Part shown: positions 28,049 through 39,049 of the stretch, piece after piece
Numbering within the stretch: the stretch's first letter is position 1
Layout of the letters: every line of letters starts with the position of its first letter
Source: a beta proteobacterium AAP99
GTDB taxonomy: Bacteria; Pseudomonadota; Gammaproteobacteria; Burkholderiales; Burkholderiaceae_C
Reading direction: 5' to 3'
DNA length: 64,000 bases
Assembly: GCA_001295775.1 (NCBI GenBank)
Contig: LJIA01000021.1
Location: 22,252-86,251 of the forward strand
The notes under the pieces: generated by a model
The model's database searches: none
What the model saw: the letters and a program-made list of their open reading frames with translations, nothing else
What the model was told of the DNA's origin: nothing
Made by a program: the position numbers and the translations under genes

Positions 28049-29526
28049 TGAGTGAGGGATTGATCGAAGCCACGCAGCCCGGTTCGGCGGGCGCCGAGGA
28101 ATCACCTGCAGTCTTGGGCGGCGCCGTGCCACCCAAGGAGCAGGTGATCTGGCTTTACGAAGCGCGGCAGAAGATCTATCCGCGCGCCGTACACGGCTGG
28201 TTCGTGCGATGGCGCGTACTTCTGATTGCCCTGACCCAGCTGGTGTTCTACGGAGCACCCTGGCTGCTGTGGAATGACCGGCCAGCGCTTCTCTTTGATC
28301 TGGCGACGCGGAGGTTCTACCTGTTCGGCTACGTGTTCTGGCCCCAGGACTTCATCTATCTCACAGGGTTGCTGGTCGTTTGTGCCTATGCGCTGTTCTT
28401 CTTTACGGCGGTCGCCGGCCGCTTGTGGTGCGGCTATGCCTGCCCGCAGACTGTGTACACGGAGATGTTCATGTACATCGAGCGGTGGGTCGAGGGGGAT
28501 GCCAATGCACGGCGCAAACTCGACGCCGCTCCCTGGAGCCTGAGCAAGGCCTGGCGCAAGGTTGCAAAGCAGAGCCTTTGGATCACACTGGCGTTATGGA
28601 CCGGTGTCAGCTTCGTTGGGTACTTCGTCCCGATTCGTGAGATTGTTGCCTCGATCGTCACGCTGACGATCGGGGGATGGGCGCTTTTCTGGGTGCTGTT
28701 CTACGCATTCGCGACCTGGGGCAACGCCGGCTTCATGCGGGAACAGGTCTGCAAGTACATGTGCCCGTACGCGCGCTTCCAGAGCGCGATGCTTGACAAG
28801 CACTCGCTGATCATCACCTACGACTCAACGCGGGGTGAGCCACGCGGTTCTCGCAGCCGCAAGGTGGATCCCAAGCAAGCCGGCCTCGGCGATTGCATCG
28901 ACTGCGGCTTGTGTGTGGCGGTTTGCCCAACAGGCATTGATATCCGCAAAGGTCTTCAGTATGAGTGCATCGGCTGTGCCGGCTGCATCGATGTCTGCAA
29001 TGAAGTGATGAAGAAGATGAACTATGAGCCTGGCCTGATCCGCTACGCCACTGAGCACGCGATGACCAGCCGACGCTTCGGCGCCGAGATGTGGCGCCAT
29101 GTCTTCCGCATGCGTACCGTGGTCTACGGCTCGATTCTTGTCTTGCTGGTTCTCGCTCTTGGATGGGGGCTGGCAAATCGCACCAGCTTCAAGGTCGACG
29201 TCGTGCGTGACCGCAACGCCTTGGCACGGGTCAATGGCGACGGCTCGATCGAGAACGTGTACCGCCTGCAGATCATGAACACCGCCGAGCGACCGCGCGC
29301 GTTTCTGGTGGATGTCGCCGGCTTGCCGGGGATCGAAATCAGTAGCGATTCGCGGTTCGACATGCTCGCAGCGCAGACAAAGTTTCATCCTGTCCGCCTG
29401 CGCTTGCCGGAAGGCAGCCTGAAGGCAGTCAGTCCGGGCTCGCACGCCATCCTGTTCACGATCCGAAGCGCAGACGGGTCAGAGCAGGTGACAGAGAAGG
29501 CCGTGTTCTACGTGGCGCGCCCCTGA
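28048..29526 (+). CDS. ccoG: cbb3 oxidase accessory protein CcoG (RdxA/FixG-like ferredoxin)
   Basis: 492 aa from ATG 28048, which shares its A with the ccoP stop. Several membrane helices (from about residue 50) are followed by two 4Fe-4S cluster motifs: CIDCGLCVAVCP and CIGCAGCIDVCN. A membrane-embedded WCGYACPQTVYTEMFM motif and a C-terminal periplasmic immunoglobulin-like domain are also present. It is a membrane cupric reductase-type factor that supports copper delivery to the oxidase. The frame is open upstream inside ccoP, but the conserved N-terminus begins here. Confidence 0.95.
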   Translation: MSEGLIEATQPGSAGAEESPAVLGGAVPPKEQVIWLYEARQKIYPRAVHGWFVRWRVLLIALTQLVFYGAPWLLWNDRPALLFDLATRRFYLFGYVFWPQDFIYLTGLLVVCAYALFFFTAVAGRLWCGYACPQTVYTEMFMYIERWVEGDANARRKLDAAPWSLSKAWRKVAKQSLWITLALWTGVSFVGYFVPIREIVASIVTLTIGGWALFWVLFYAFATWGNAGFMREQVCKYMCPYARFQSAMLDKHSLIITYDSTRGEPRGSRSRKVDPKQAGLGDCIDCGLCVAVCPTGIDIRKGLQYECIGCAGCIDVCNEVMKKMNYEPGLIRYATEHAMTSRRFGAEMWRHVFRMRTVVYGSILVLLVLALGWGLANRTSFKVDVVRDRNALARVNGDGSIENVYRLQIMNTAERPRAFLVDVAGLPGIEISSDSRFDMLAAQTKFHPVRLRLPEGSLKAVSPGSHAILFTIRSADGSEQVTEKAVFYVARP

Positions 29527-29562
29527 GCCGGGCCATGCCGATTGAAATTGAAGGAGCAACAC

Positions 29563-30111
29563 ATGAATCGAGGAAGCGCAGCGCAGCGCGCCCCTTGGCG
29601 CGAGCCCTATGTATGGATGGTGGCCGGCATCCCCGTGCTGGCGATCTGTCTTGGCATCGTCATGCTGACCGTCGCCAAGACCGGTGCGGACTCGCTGGTG
29701 GATGACAACTATTACAAGCGTGGAGTCGAGATCAACAAGGACACCACTGCCCGCCTGCGCGCTACCCAGCTCCGAATGGGGATCTTCGTGACTCAACGGC
29801 CTGACGGCGTCTGCGCGCACCTCCAAGGTGAATCACTACCTGCTGCGAGCGAGGTTCTGAGCTTGCGCTTCGCACACATTGCGCGTCGTGAGTTGGACTA
29901 CGCCCTTTCCCTGACAGCGGACGCGAGCGGGCGTTGCTCCGTCGGCGCAACTGACACCGGGCTACAGTCCCGAACCTATTGGGCGCCTGCGGCCGTGATT
30001 CAGCGTGGCCAGTGGTCTGCGAGCCTCGCCGCGCAGGACTGGCACCTGACGCGCAGGGCGGGGCCCGTCGACGGTCAGGTCCTGGAGATCGACTCACTTG
30101 CCAACCGTTGA
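29563..30111 (+). CDS. fixH: FixH/CcoH family protein
   Basis: 182 aa from ATG 29563, with AAGGAG six bases upstream; an in-frame start at 29542 lacks a ribosome site. One membrane helix (about residues 17-37, VWMVAGIPVLAICLGIVML) is followed by the FixH signature DDNYYKRGVEINK. The C-terminal ~100 residues form a periplasmic domain. CcoH/FixH is required for stable assembly of cbb3 oxidase and interacts with the complex. It follows ccoG by 36 bases. Confidence 0.9.
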   Translation: MNRGSAAQRAPWREPYVWMVAGIPVLAICLGIVMLTVAKTGADSLVDDNYYKRGVEINKDTTARLRATQLRMGIFVTQRPDGVCAHLQGESLPAASEVLSLRFAHIARRELDYALSLTADASGRCSVGATDTGLQSRTYWAPAAVIQRGQWSASLAAQDWHLTRRAGPVDGQVLEIDSLANR

Positions 30112-30118
30112 GCAGGCC

Positions 30119-30421
30119 ATGGGCAGCGAGTCCTCAGGTATCGAAGGCGTGCCGGGCACGCTTGCGGAGGAAGTGGCGGATACGTCACTCGTTCGGCGGC
30201 GCGTACTCATGGGCGCGGTGCTCTGGCCGTCGTTCGTAGCGGCCAGTGTCCTTGAAGGGCTGACCTTCTTGATGGTGGATCCGCTGGACGTGCACTGGCT
30301 CGGTCACGATCTTGCCCTCGGGCGCACAGCCATCTACTCGCTCGTGTTCCTGATGTATTGGGCTGCTTGTGCGATGAGTTCCCTGGGCGGCATCCTTGTC
30401 ATGCGTCGCCTGCAGCCCTGA
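30119..30421 (+). CDS. Small two-helix membrane protein of the cbb3 cluster, function unknown
   Basis: 100 aa from ATG 30119 (a TTG at 30098 inside fixH is possible). An N-terminal acidic stretch of about 27 residues is followed by two predicted membrane helices (about 29-52 VLMGAVLWPSFVAASVLEG, and 72-95 IYSLVFLMYWAACAMSSLGG). The two helices, together with the WPSF and YWAACAM motifs, resemble small proteins found beside cco genes in other Burkholderiales. I recognise no characterised family. It lies 7 bases after fixH and ends the cco operon, so a role in oxidase assembly is plausible by position only. Confidence 0.75.
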   Translation: MGSESSGIEGVPGTLAEEVADTSLVRRRVLMGAVLWPSFVAASVLEGLTFLMVDPLDVHWLGHDLALGRTAIYSLVFLMYWAACAMSSLGGILVMRRLQP

Positions 30422-30477
30422 ACCTGCGGCGCTCGTCGCCAAAGCGCCAGGTGCTAGCCGATGGCTCGCGCGGTCAT

Positions 30478-30506
30478 GAAAAAGCCCCGCTCGCATGGCG
30501 GGGCTT
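30478..30506 (-). terminator. Terminator of fnr (minus strand)
   Basis: AAGCCCCGC (30482-30490) pairs with GCGGGGCTT (30498-30506). Read on the minus strand the stem is followed by TTTTTCAT. It also stands at the end of the converging cco operon, where the T tract is much poorer. Confidence 0.85.
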
Positions 30507-30525
30507 CAATCGGCGCGCAGGGTCT

Positions 30526-31332
30526 TCAGTGTGCCGTTGCTGCCTCGGCGCTGAACAGGCTGCGCAGGCCATCGGCGTCAAGAATCTTGACGTGGCGCTG
30601 CTTGACCTCAATGAGGCCTTCGTCCTGAAAACGCGAGAACGTGCGACTCACGGTCTCCAGCTTCAGGCCAAGATAGCTACCGATCTCCTCGCGCGTCATG
30701 CGCAGTACCAGCTCGGTTGACGAGAAGCCTCGTGCCTTCAGACGCTGCGTCAGATTGATCAGAAATGCCGCCAGACGTTCCTCCGCGCGCATGGTACCGA
30801 GCAGCATCATCACGCCGTTCTCGCGCACGATCTCGCGACTCATCACCCGGTGCAACTGCCGCTGCAGACCATTGACCTCGCGGCTGAGCGTCTCCAGCTG
30901 CGAGAAGGGCATCACGCACACCTCGGAGTCTTCCAGCGCAACTGCGTCCACCGTGTGCCGCTCGGTGCCGATGCCATCCATCCCCAGCAGCTCGCCGGCC
31001 ATCAGGAAGCCGGTGACTTGCTCGCGCCCGTCGGGGCTGGCCACCTGCGCCTTGAAGAAGCCGTAACGGATGGCGTAGATGGCATTGAAGTCATCACCGC
31101 TGCGATAGAGCGCCTGTCCGCGTGCGATGCGGCGGCGTTGGTTGACCACGGCTTCGACCTTGCCGAGGTCTTCTCGTGACAGCCCCGTGGGCAGACACAT
31201 CTCGCGCAGGTTGCAGCTCGAGCACGCCACATGGCTCGCGCTGGTTGTGTGGGATGGCACTGCCTGGTTCGGACAGGCATCGGTGTGCTCCGCCAGAACA
31301 GCGGCAGAGCTGCGTTCGCTTTGCTTGTACAT
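30526..31332 (-). CDS. fnr: FNR-type oxygen-sensing transcriptional regulator
   Basis: 268 aa. Four cysteines that could bind a 4Fe-4S cluster are present: C37, C40 and C46 (CSSCNLREMC) plus C139 in SEVCVMP. A cyclic-nucleotide-like sensor fold is followed by a dimer helix. The helix-turn-helix TREEIGSYLGLKLETVSRTF has E226, S229 and R230, the residues that read TTGAT half-sites. It activates genes at low oxygen. The FNR-type palindromes upstream of itself/hemN and of ccoN are likely targets, implying autoregulation. The gene is divergent from hemN. Confidence 0.95.
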   Translation of the reverse strand: MYKQSERSSAAVLAEHTDACPNQAVPSHTTSASHVACSSCNLREMCLPTGLSREDLGKVEAVVNQRRRIARGQALYRSGDDFNAIYAIRYGFFKAQVASPDGREQVTGFLMAGELLGMDGIGTERHTVDAVALEDSEVCVMPFSQLETLSREVNGLQRQLHRVMSREIVRENGVMMLLGTMRAEERLAAFLINLTQRLKARGFSSTELVLRMTREEIGSYLGLKLETVSRTFSRFQDEGLIEVKQRHVKILDADGLRSLFSAEAATAH

Positions 31333-31415
31333 AGACCCTCCTGCGTGGTCGGACGCGGCTCTTTCCGGCCGGGCTGTTCAGCTCTCAGGCTGATGACCCA
31401 AATCGTCCTGACTCC

Positions 31416-31456
31416 AATTTACCGATCGGTCCTTACGAGGCCTTGACGTGAGTCAA
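31416..31456 (-). promoter_or_regulatory. FNR-type operator between fnr and hemN
   Basis: TTGACGTGAGTCAA (31443-31456) is an FNR-type palindrome. On the minus strand TAAATT (31416-31421) is centred 31 bases from the operator centre, close to class II spacing for fnr autoactivation. Toward hemN the matching position holds only a weak CACATT. The rest of the 295-base intergenic stretch holds no gene. Confidence 0.7.
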
Positions 31457-31627
31457 CGTCGCATCGACTCCGTAGTGGCACATTGAACCGAGGTCCTTCT
31501 TCCGTGGATCAAGCGTAGATCAGTGCAATCGCAGGTCAACGATTGATCTTTGGGCGTGCTGCGGCAAGTCGTCGCGGCCCGATGACCGACCTTGACGTTC
31601 GCACCTCTCACCCGGATTGATCCTCTG

Positions 31628-33049
31628 ATGCATGCAACGCAGTCACCGGCAACCCTATTGCGTGCCGACCCGCACGCCCTGCCGGCCGAGAGCCTGCTCG
31701 CCCGGTTTGATCGCTTCGGGCCAAGGTACACCTCTTACCCGACCGCGGATCGCTTCGTGGAGGCTTTCGACGCGAGTGCCTTGCACACGGCCATCGAAGA
31801 CCGCCGAGACAGTTGGTCTGCTCGCCCGGTGGCCTTGTACGTGCACAGCCCGTTCTGCGAGTCGCTTTGCTACTACTGCGCTTGCAACAAGATCGTCACC
31901 AAGCACAAGGAGCGCGCGACGCCATACCTCGACAGCCTGTTTCGTGAGGTCGAACTGTGGCGCGAGCGCATCGGCGAGCGCGCCCGCGCCGGCCAATTGC
32001 ACCTGGGTGGCGGCACCCCCACCTACCTAGACGACAGTCAGCTCGCCCTGCTTGTCGAGCGTCTGTCCAGCGCATTTGAGTTCACGCCCCACGCCGAACG
32101 AGCGATTGAAGTAGACCCCCGCACGGTGGATCGTGAACGACTCGAACGATTGCGCCGGATGGGGTTCAACCGCATCTCCTTCGGTGTGCAGGATCTCGAC
32201 CCGGCCGTTCAGGAGGCAGTGCATCGAGTCCAGAGCGAGGCCGAGATCGCCGAACTCATGCGCGCTGCGCGCGAGCTTGCCTTCGATTCCATCAACATCG
32301 ACCTGATCTACGGTCTCCCCAAGCAGACACCGGCCGGGTTTGCGCGCACGATCGAGCGCATCATCGCGCTGCGGCCGGATCGCGTGGCGCTGTACGCCTA
32401 TGCGCACATGCCGCAGCGCTTCAAGCCGCAGCGCCGCATTCACGAGTCGGAGCTGCCGCCTGCAGCCCATCGCGTGACCATGCTCGCTCAGGCGATTGCC
32501 GCGTTCTCTACGGGCGGGTATGACTACGTCGGCATGGACCACTTCGCGCTGCCCCAGGACGCCTTGGCGCGCGCCAAGCGCCAGGGCCTTCTGACACGGG
32601 ACTTCCAGGGCTACACCGCCAACCCGGAGTGCGATCTGATTGCCCTGGGTGTCTCGGCCATCAGCAAGCTGGGTGCGGTCTACAGCCAGAACCACCGCGA
32701 CATCGAGGGTTACCAGGAAGCGCTCAAGACTGGAGATCTGCCGGTCATGCGCGGCATCGTCCTTTCTCGCGACGATCTCGTTCGGCGTAGCGTCATCATG
32801 GCGCTCATGTGCCAGGGCGAAGTAAGTTTCGAGTCCATCGAGCAGGCGCATCTTGTGGACTTTCGCAAGGCCTTTGCCAGCGAGCTCCAGGAACTCGCGC
32901 CCTTCGAGGCGGAGAACTTGATCCGCCTAGAGCCCGACTACCTTCGAGTGACCGAATTGGGCTGGTTCTTCGTGCGCGCCATTGCCATGGTCTTCGACCG
33001 CTATGTACGCACCAGCGTGGCCATGAGTCCGCGCGCCCGCCTGATCTGA
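31628..33049 (+). CDS. hemN: Oxygen-independent coproporphyrinogen III oxidase (radical SAM)
   Basis: 473 aa from ATG 31628. The radical SAM cluster motif is C77-x3-C81-x2-C84-x-C86 in SPFCESLCYYCACNK, including the extra cysteine typical of HemN. GGGTPTYL, FNRISFGVQDLDP and NIDLIYGLPKQT follow. It decarboxylates coproporphyrinogen III to protoporphyrinogen IX without oxygen, supplying haem for the cbb3 oxidase under microaerobic conditions. It is divergent from fnr and shares its control region. Confidence 0.95.
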   Translation: MHATQSPATLLRADPHALPAESLLARFDRFGPRYTSYPTADRFVEAFDASALHTAIEDRRDSWSARPVALYVHSPFCESLCYYCACNKIVTKHKERATPYLDSLFREVELWRERIGERARAGQLHLGGGTPTYLDDSQLALLVERLSSAFEFTPHAERAIEVDPRTVDRERLERLRRMGFNRISFGVQDLDPAVQEAVHRVQSEAEIAELMRAARELAFDSINIDLIYGLPKQTPAGFARTIERIIALRPDRVALYAYAHMPQRFKPQRRIHESELPPAAHRVTMLAQAIAAFSTGGYDYVGMDHFALPQDALARAKRQGLLTRDFQGYTANPECDLIALGVSAISKLGAVYSQNHRDIEGYQEALKTGDLPVMRGIVLSRDDLVRRSVIMALMCQGEVSFESIEQAHLVDFRKAFASELQELAPFEAENLIRLEPDYLRVTELGWFFVRAIAMVFDRYVRTSVAMSPRARLI

Positions 33050-33080
33050 TCCGCGCGACGCAGACGGCTTCTCCAGCGCC

Positions 33081-33788
33081 ATGCCCGCAAGCTCCCTCTT
33101 GATTGCCGCCGCCCTGCTCGGCTTGGCCGGAGGGCTGCACTGCGCCGGCATGTGTTCGGCCTGGCTGGGCAATCATCTGATGGGTACGCCCGCCGCAGGC
33201 GTGGCGGCGCAACGGCATTTCGGCCGCTGGCTGAGCTACAGCGCAGCCGGCGTGATCGCGGGTGCATTCGGCCAGATCACCTGGAGCGTGCTGCGCACGA
33301 CGAGCGTCATCGGCCCGCTCTGGACGGTGTTGCAGGTGGGTGCGTTGGGGCTTGGAGTCTGGCTCATGGTCCGGGGGCAGTGGCCGCGGCGCCTCGCTGC
33401 GCTGGGCAGCACGCGACCCGTCAATTTCGAGCCGAAAGGCCGTACCCGCTGGGGTCTCGAGAGCCTTCGTGGCGCATCGCTGCTGATCCTGCCCTGCGGC
33501 CAGCTGCATGCAGCCCTGTGGCTGGCTGTGCTGGCTGGCACCTGGCAGGGCGGTCTCGCGCTCATGGCCGTGTTTGCACTGGCATCCAGCATCTCGATGC
33601 TGAGCCTGGGGCTGGGCATCCGAAAGCTGGCCGGATGGTCCGCGCCGCGGGGCGGTGAACTTGTCATGGAGCGGCACGTCATGCGCCTGACCGGGCTGAT
33701 GCTCGTGATCGCCAGCGCGCTTGTGCTCTGGGCTCACCTGAGCGGGACGCAGCTGCCTTGGTGCGATCCGGTCGTGCCGCCGGGCTGA
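33081..33788 (+). CDS. SafE/TauE-like membrane protein with HCxxMC motif, probable copper handling for cbb3 oxidase
   Basis: 235 aa with about six membrane helices. The first helix carries GLHCAGMC (H20, C21, M24, C25), a motif shared by SafE-like / UreH_2-domain proteins that sit next to ccoI and ccoS in many genomes. The motif could bind copper or nickel, and the context favours copper. The gene starts 31 bases after hemN on the same strand. Annotation as a sulphite exporter is a family label only. Confidence 0.8.
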   Translation: MPASSLLIAAALLGLAGGLHCAGMCSAWLGNHLMGTPAAGVAAQRHFGRWLSYSAAGVIAGAFGQITWSVLRTTSVIGPLWTVLQVGALGLGVWLMVRGQWPRRLAALGSTRPVNFEPKGRTRWGLESLRGASLLILPCGQLHAALWLAVLAGTWQGGLALMAVFALASSISMLSLGLGIRKLAGWSAPRGGELVMERHVMRLTGLMLVIASALVLWAHLSGTQLPWCDPVVPPG

Positions 33789-33950
33789 GTCGGCTGCTGC
33801 GCTGCAGCACGTGCGACTACACTAGCAACCGATTCGAGTATCGGCGTGGCAGCGCGCTCAAGGCGCGGTTCTCCGGCCCGGCTGATGCTCGCGGTGCAAG
33901 GCAGGACGGGCACCGCATCGGTTTCTTCACTCTCCCTTCGGACAACACTC

Positions 33951-34499
33951 ATGGCACTGGACCGCGTCAGCGCCGGCAAGAACCTGCCGGACGAATTCAA
34001 CGTCATCATCGAGATCCCGCAGAACGCCGACCCGATCAAGTACGAGGTCGACAAGGAGACAGGTGCCCTGTTCGTGGACCGCTTCATGGGCACGGCCATG
34101 CACTACCCCTGCAACTACGGCTACGTGCCCCACACCATCAGCGACGATGGCGACCCCGTTGACGTGCTGGTGATCACACCCTTTCCGCTGGTGGCCGGCG
34201 TGGTGGTGCGCTGCCGTCCGCTGGGCGTGCTCAAGATGACGGACGAAGCGGGTGGCGACTCCAAGCTGCTGGCCGTGCCCGTCGACAAGGTGCTGCCCTG
34301 GTACAAGCACTGGAAGACGCACGAGGACATCGCCCCGGAGCGTCTGGCCCAGATCCAGCACTTCTTCGAGCACTACAAGGACCTCGAAAAGGGCAAGTGG
34401 GTCAAGGTCGTCGGCTGGGATGGCCCCGAGGCGGCCAAGCAGGAGATCCTGAGCGGCGTGGCGGGCTACAACGCCGCCAAGGACAAGCCGGCGTTCTGA
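33951..34499 (+). CDS. ppa: Inorganic pyrophosphatase (family I)
   Basis: 182 aa from ATG 33951; the frame is open to 33846, but [23 protein letters not shown] is the family start. Active-site motifs [21 protein letters not shown] and the metal-binding [10 protein letters not shown] are intact, as is [12 protein letters not shown]. It hydrolyses pyrophosphate to phosphate in the cytoplasm and pulls biosynthetic reactions forward. It is monocistronic, with a strong terminator downstream. Confidence 0.97.
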   Translation: MALDRVSAGKNLPDEFNVIIEIPQNADPIKYEVDKETGALFVDRFMGTAMHYPCNYGYVPHTISDDGDPVDVLVITPFPLVAGVVVRCRPLGVLKMTDEAGGDSKLLAVPVDKVLPWYKHWKTHEDIAPERLAQIQHFFEHYKDLEKGKWVKVVGWDGPEAAKQEILSGVAGYNAAKDKPAF

Positions 34500-34520
34500 T
34501 CTGATCAGACGCTTTGCGAC

Positions 34521-34549
34521 AAACGGCGCACCTACGGGTGCGCCGTTTT
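34521..34549. terminator. Bidirectional terminator between ppa and the convergent FemAB-like gene
   Basis: AAACGGCGCACC and GGTGCGCCGTTT pair perfectly around TACG, giving T runs on both strands. It abuts the stop codon of the minus-strand gene (34549-34551). Confidence 0.93.
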
Positions 34550-35715
34550 CACTCCTGCTCCACTGATGTGCTGCGCTTGAACGGCGTGCGCTCGTTCAGA
34601 TCATCGAGGTACTGGTCGATGCCACCAGCCTCGCGCTGCAGGAAGCGTTCGATGGCCTGCGCAAACTCCGGGTGCGCCAGCCGGTGAAAGGAGCAGGTGG
34701 GCACCGGCATCAGGCCGCGGGCCATCTTGTGCTCGCCCTGTGCACCGCCTTCAAAGACCTGCAGCTTCTGCGCAATGGCGTACTCGATGGCCTGGTAGTA
34801 GCAGAGCTCGAAGTGCAGCAGCGGCACGAAGCGCATCGCGCCCCAATAGCGGCCATACAGGCGGCCGGCCTCGCAGATGAAGAAGCTCGCGGCGATCGGG
34901 CCGGTCGCATCGCGCGCCACGCACAGCCGCATCTGGTCCGGTGCCGCCTCGGAGAATTCGAGGAAGAAGCGCTCGTTCAGATAGGGCGTGGAGTGATGCT
35001 CGCGGTAGGTGTTGGCATAGCAGCGGTAGAAGAAGCGCCAATGCTCGGGCTGCGCGGTTCGGCCATCCAGCCAATCGAACTGCAGGCCGTGCTCATGCAC
35101 CGCGCGGCGCTCCGCACGAATGTTCTTGCGCTTTTTCTGACTGAGCTGCGCAAGAAAGTCGTCAAAGTGCGAGTAGCCCGCATTGGTCCAGTGAAACTGT
35201 ACGCCGCTGCGCTTGAGCCAGCCTGCCGCCTGCAGTGCGGTGGCCGAGGCATCATCAGGAAACAGCACGTGCACTGAAGACAGCTCGTTGTCTTCCATCG
35301 CTTGCGTCAGGACGTCCACCAGTGCGGCGCGCGCCGCGTCATCGTGCGCGAGCAGGCGCATGCCAGGCACCGGCGTGAAGGGCAGGGCGCAGAGCAGCTT
35401 GGGGTAGTAGGGCAGACCACTGCGCTCGTAGGCATCCGCCCAGGCCCAGTCGAAGACGTACTCGCCATAGCTGTGCGCCTTGACGTACAGCGGGCAGGCT
35501 GCGGCGAGTTCATCGCCATCCCAAAGCAGCAGATGCTGTGCGCTCCATCCGCTGCGCCCGCCCACGCAGCCCGTGCGCTCCATCGTGCCCAGAAAGGCGT
35601 TGCGCAACATCACGTGCCCGCCTGCAGCGCGTTCAACCAGTGCGTCCCACGCGGCCTCGTGCCCCGCCAGGGCGGGTATCACCTGCGTGCGATAATTTTT
35701 CTCAGACCTCGTCAT
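34549..35715 (-). CDS. FemAB/GNAT-like protein (DUF482, COG3146 type)
   Basis: 388 aa from ATG 35715; an ATG at 35745 gives ten extra residues. The sequence has the DUF482 features: HLLLWDGDELAAACPLYVKAHSYGEYVFDWAWADAY, LSQKKRKNIRAERR, YLNERFFLEF and a final RGLMPVPTCSFHRLAHPEFA. The fold is the double-GNAT arrangement of peptidoglycan-branching FemAB proteins, but the reaction of this family is not established. It is divergent from nadE (57 bases apart) and converges on ppa. Confidence 0.85.
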   Translation of the reverse strand: MTRSEKNYRTQVIPALAGHEAAWDALVERAAGGHVMLRNAFLGTMERTGCVGGRSGWSAQHLLLWDGDELAAACPLYVKAHSYGEYVFDWAWADAYERSGLPYYPKLLCALPFTPVPGMRLLAHDDAARAALVDVLTQAMEDNELSSVHVLFPDDASATALQAAGWLKRSGVQFHWTNAGYSHFDDFLAQLSQKKRKNIRAERRAVHEHGLQFDWLDGRTAQPEHWRFFYRCYANTYREHHSTPYLNERFFLEFSEAAPDQMRLCVARDATGPIAASFFICEAGRLYGRYWGAMRFVPLLHFELCYYQAIEYAIAQKLQVFEGGAQGEHKMARGLMPVPTCSFHRLAHPEFAQAIERFLQREAGGIDQYLDDLNERTPFKRSTSVEQE

Positions 35716-35771
35716 GCGTGATGGATCGCGTAGGGCGGCGCGCAAGATAACAAGCGGAGAAGCACGTTCTG

Positions 35772-37759
<1,988 letters not shown>

Positions 37760-37792
37760 GCGCTGCCGGCCCTGCCGCCCGATCTAGGCTGT

Positions 37793-37816
37793 ACAGGCCG
37801 CATCGCGGCCTGTTTT
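37793..37816 (+). terminator. Terminator after glnB
   Basis: ACAGGCCGC and GCGGCCTGT pair perfectly around ATC, followed by TTTT. The next ~160 bases (to 37978) are unusually AT-rich and hold no gene. Confidence 0.88.
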
Positions 37817-38020
37817 CATTATACTTGGCCGAAATCAATCGTATTTATCGCTTTGCTGCTTCCTGGATTGCCCCAAGAAGCGCATGGAACATGCGGAAAG
37901 CCGGATTTCTGCTGTTCTTTCATTTTATGACCGAAATTGAATTCATGTCCAGGCTGACCGGGCTGAACTGCCACGGCCGTGCGGCCAGCCGCGGCAGGCA
38001 CTGAGCTACAAAGCGCGGCG

Positions 38021-38980
38021 ATGCAGGCCATTCTCGCCGTCACCTTTCCCTTCTTTGCGCTCGTTCTGGCGGGCTACCTTGCCACCCGGCGCGGCCTGCT
38101 GCCCGAGGCGGCCATTCCCGGCCTGAACACGTACGTGCTGTGGTTTGCGCTGCCATGCATGCTGTTTCGCTTCGGTGCCGGGCTGCCGGTGGCACAGCTG
38201 TTCAACCTGCCGCTGATGGCGATCTACGCCACCTGCGCGCTGCTGCTGCTGGGCGCCACGATCCTGCTGACGCGCTCGGCGCGCGTCGGGCTGAAGGACG
38301 CAGCCTTCGGCGCGCTGGTGGCCGTGTTTCCCAACACCGGCTTCATGGGCGTACCGCTGCTGGTCGCGCTGCTGGGTACTGCAGCGGCCGGGCCGGTCAT
38401 TCTCACGGTGCTGGTGGATCTGGTGCTGACCAGCTCCGTGGCACTGGCGATTGCGCAGCTGGACGGCCATCGCGGCCACGGCTGGGCCGCCTTCGGGCGG
38501 GCGGTGCGCGGTGCGCTGACCAACCCGCTGCCCTGGGCCATTGGCCTGGGGGCGCTGGTCTCCTGGCAGCAGATCCAGCTCTGGGGCCCGCTGGCCAAGG
38601 CGGTCGGGCTGCTCGGAGATTCCGCCTCGCCGGTGGCGCTGTTCACCATCGGCGCGGTGCTGGCGCGGGCACAGCGCGTCGGCAATGAAACCGGCACGCC
38701 CACGCCGCTGGCCGATTACCTGCCGGTTGCCGCCATCAAGCTCTTCATCCACCCGCTGCTGGTGTTGGTGGTCGGCCTGAATGCAATGCGTCTGGGCTGG
38801 CCGGTGGACCGCTTCTCGGTCATCGTGCTGGCGCTCGCCGCGGCGCTGCCGTCAGCCTCCAATGTGTCCTTGCTGGCCGAGCGCTATGGTGCAGACAACG
38901 GCCGGATTGCACGCATCATCCTTGCATCCACGGCGCTGGCCTTTCTGAGCTTCTCCGCCGCGGTCTGGTTGCTGACCTGA
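38021..38980 (+). CDS. AEC-family transporter (auxin efflux carrier-like permease)
   Basis: 319 aa from ATG 38021. About ten membrane helices, beginning AILAVTFPFFALVLAGYLATRRGLL. Family features are NTYVLWFALPCMLFRFGAG in the first half, FPNTGFMGVPLLVALLG in the middle and the matching ALPSASNVSLLAERYG in the second half. Bacterial members (MdcF/MleP-like) move malonate, malate or other anions; the substrate here is unknown. No neighbouring catabolic gene helps. The start was set where the first helix begins; an upstream frame to 37979 adds 14 hydrophilic residues. Confidence 0.9.
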   Translation: MQAILAVTFPFFALVLAGYLATRRGLLPEAAIPGLNTYVLWFALPCMLFRFGAGLPVAQLFNLPLMAIYATCALLLLGATILLTRSARVGLKDAAFGALVAVFPNTGFMGVPLLVALLGTAAAGPVILTVLVDLVLTSSVALAIAQLDGHRGHGWAAFGRAVRGALTNPLPWAIGLGALVSWQQIQLWGPLAKAVGLLGDSASPVALFTIGAVLARAQRVGNETGTPTPLADYLPVAAIKLFIHPLLVLVVGLNAMRLGWPVDRFSVIVLALAAALPSASNVSLLAERYGADNGRIARIILASTALAFLSFSAAVWLLT

Positions 38981-38999
38981 GCGGCTTGCGCCCGAATGC

Positions 39000-39028
39000 A
39001 AAACGGCGCCGCTTGCGCGACGCCGTTG
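39000..39028 (-). terminator. Hairpin between convergent AEC transporter and exported-protein genes
   Basis: AACGGCG (39002-39008) pairs with CGCCGTT (39021-39027), with a self-complementary 12-base loop. On the minus strand TTTT follows the stem, so it would end the transcript of the 39050-39442 gene. Confidence 0.55.
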
Positions 39029-39049
39029 CATGGGCTGGCGGACCAGCGA

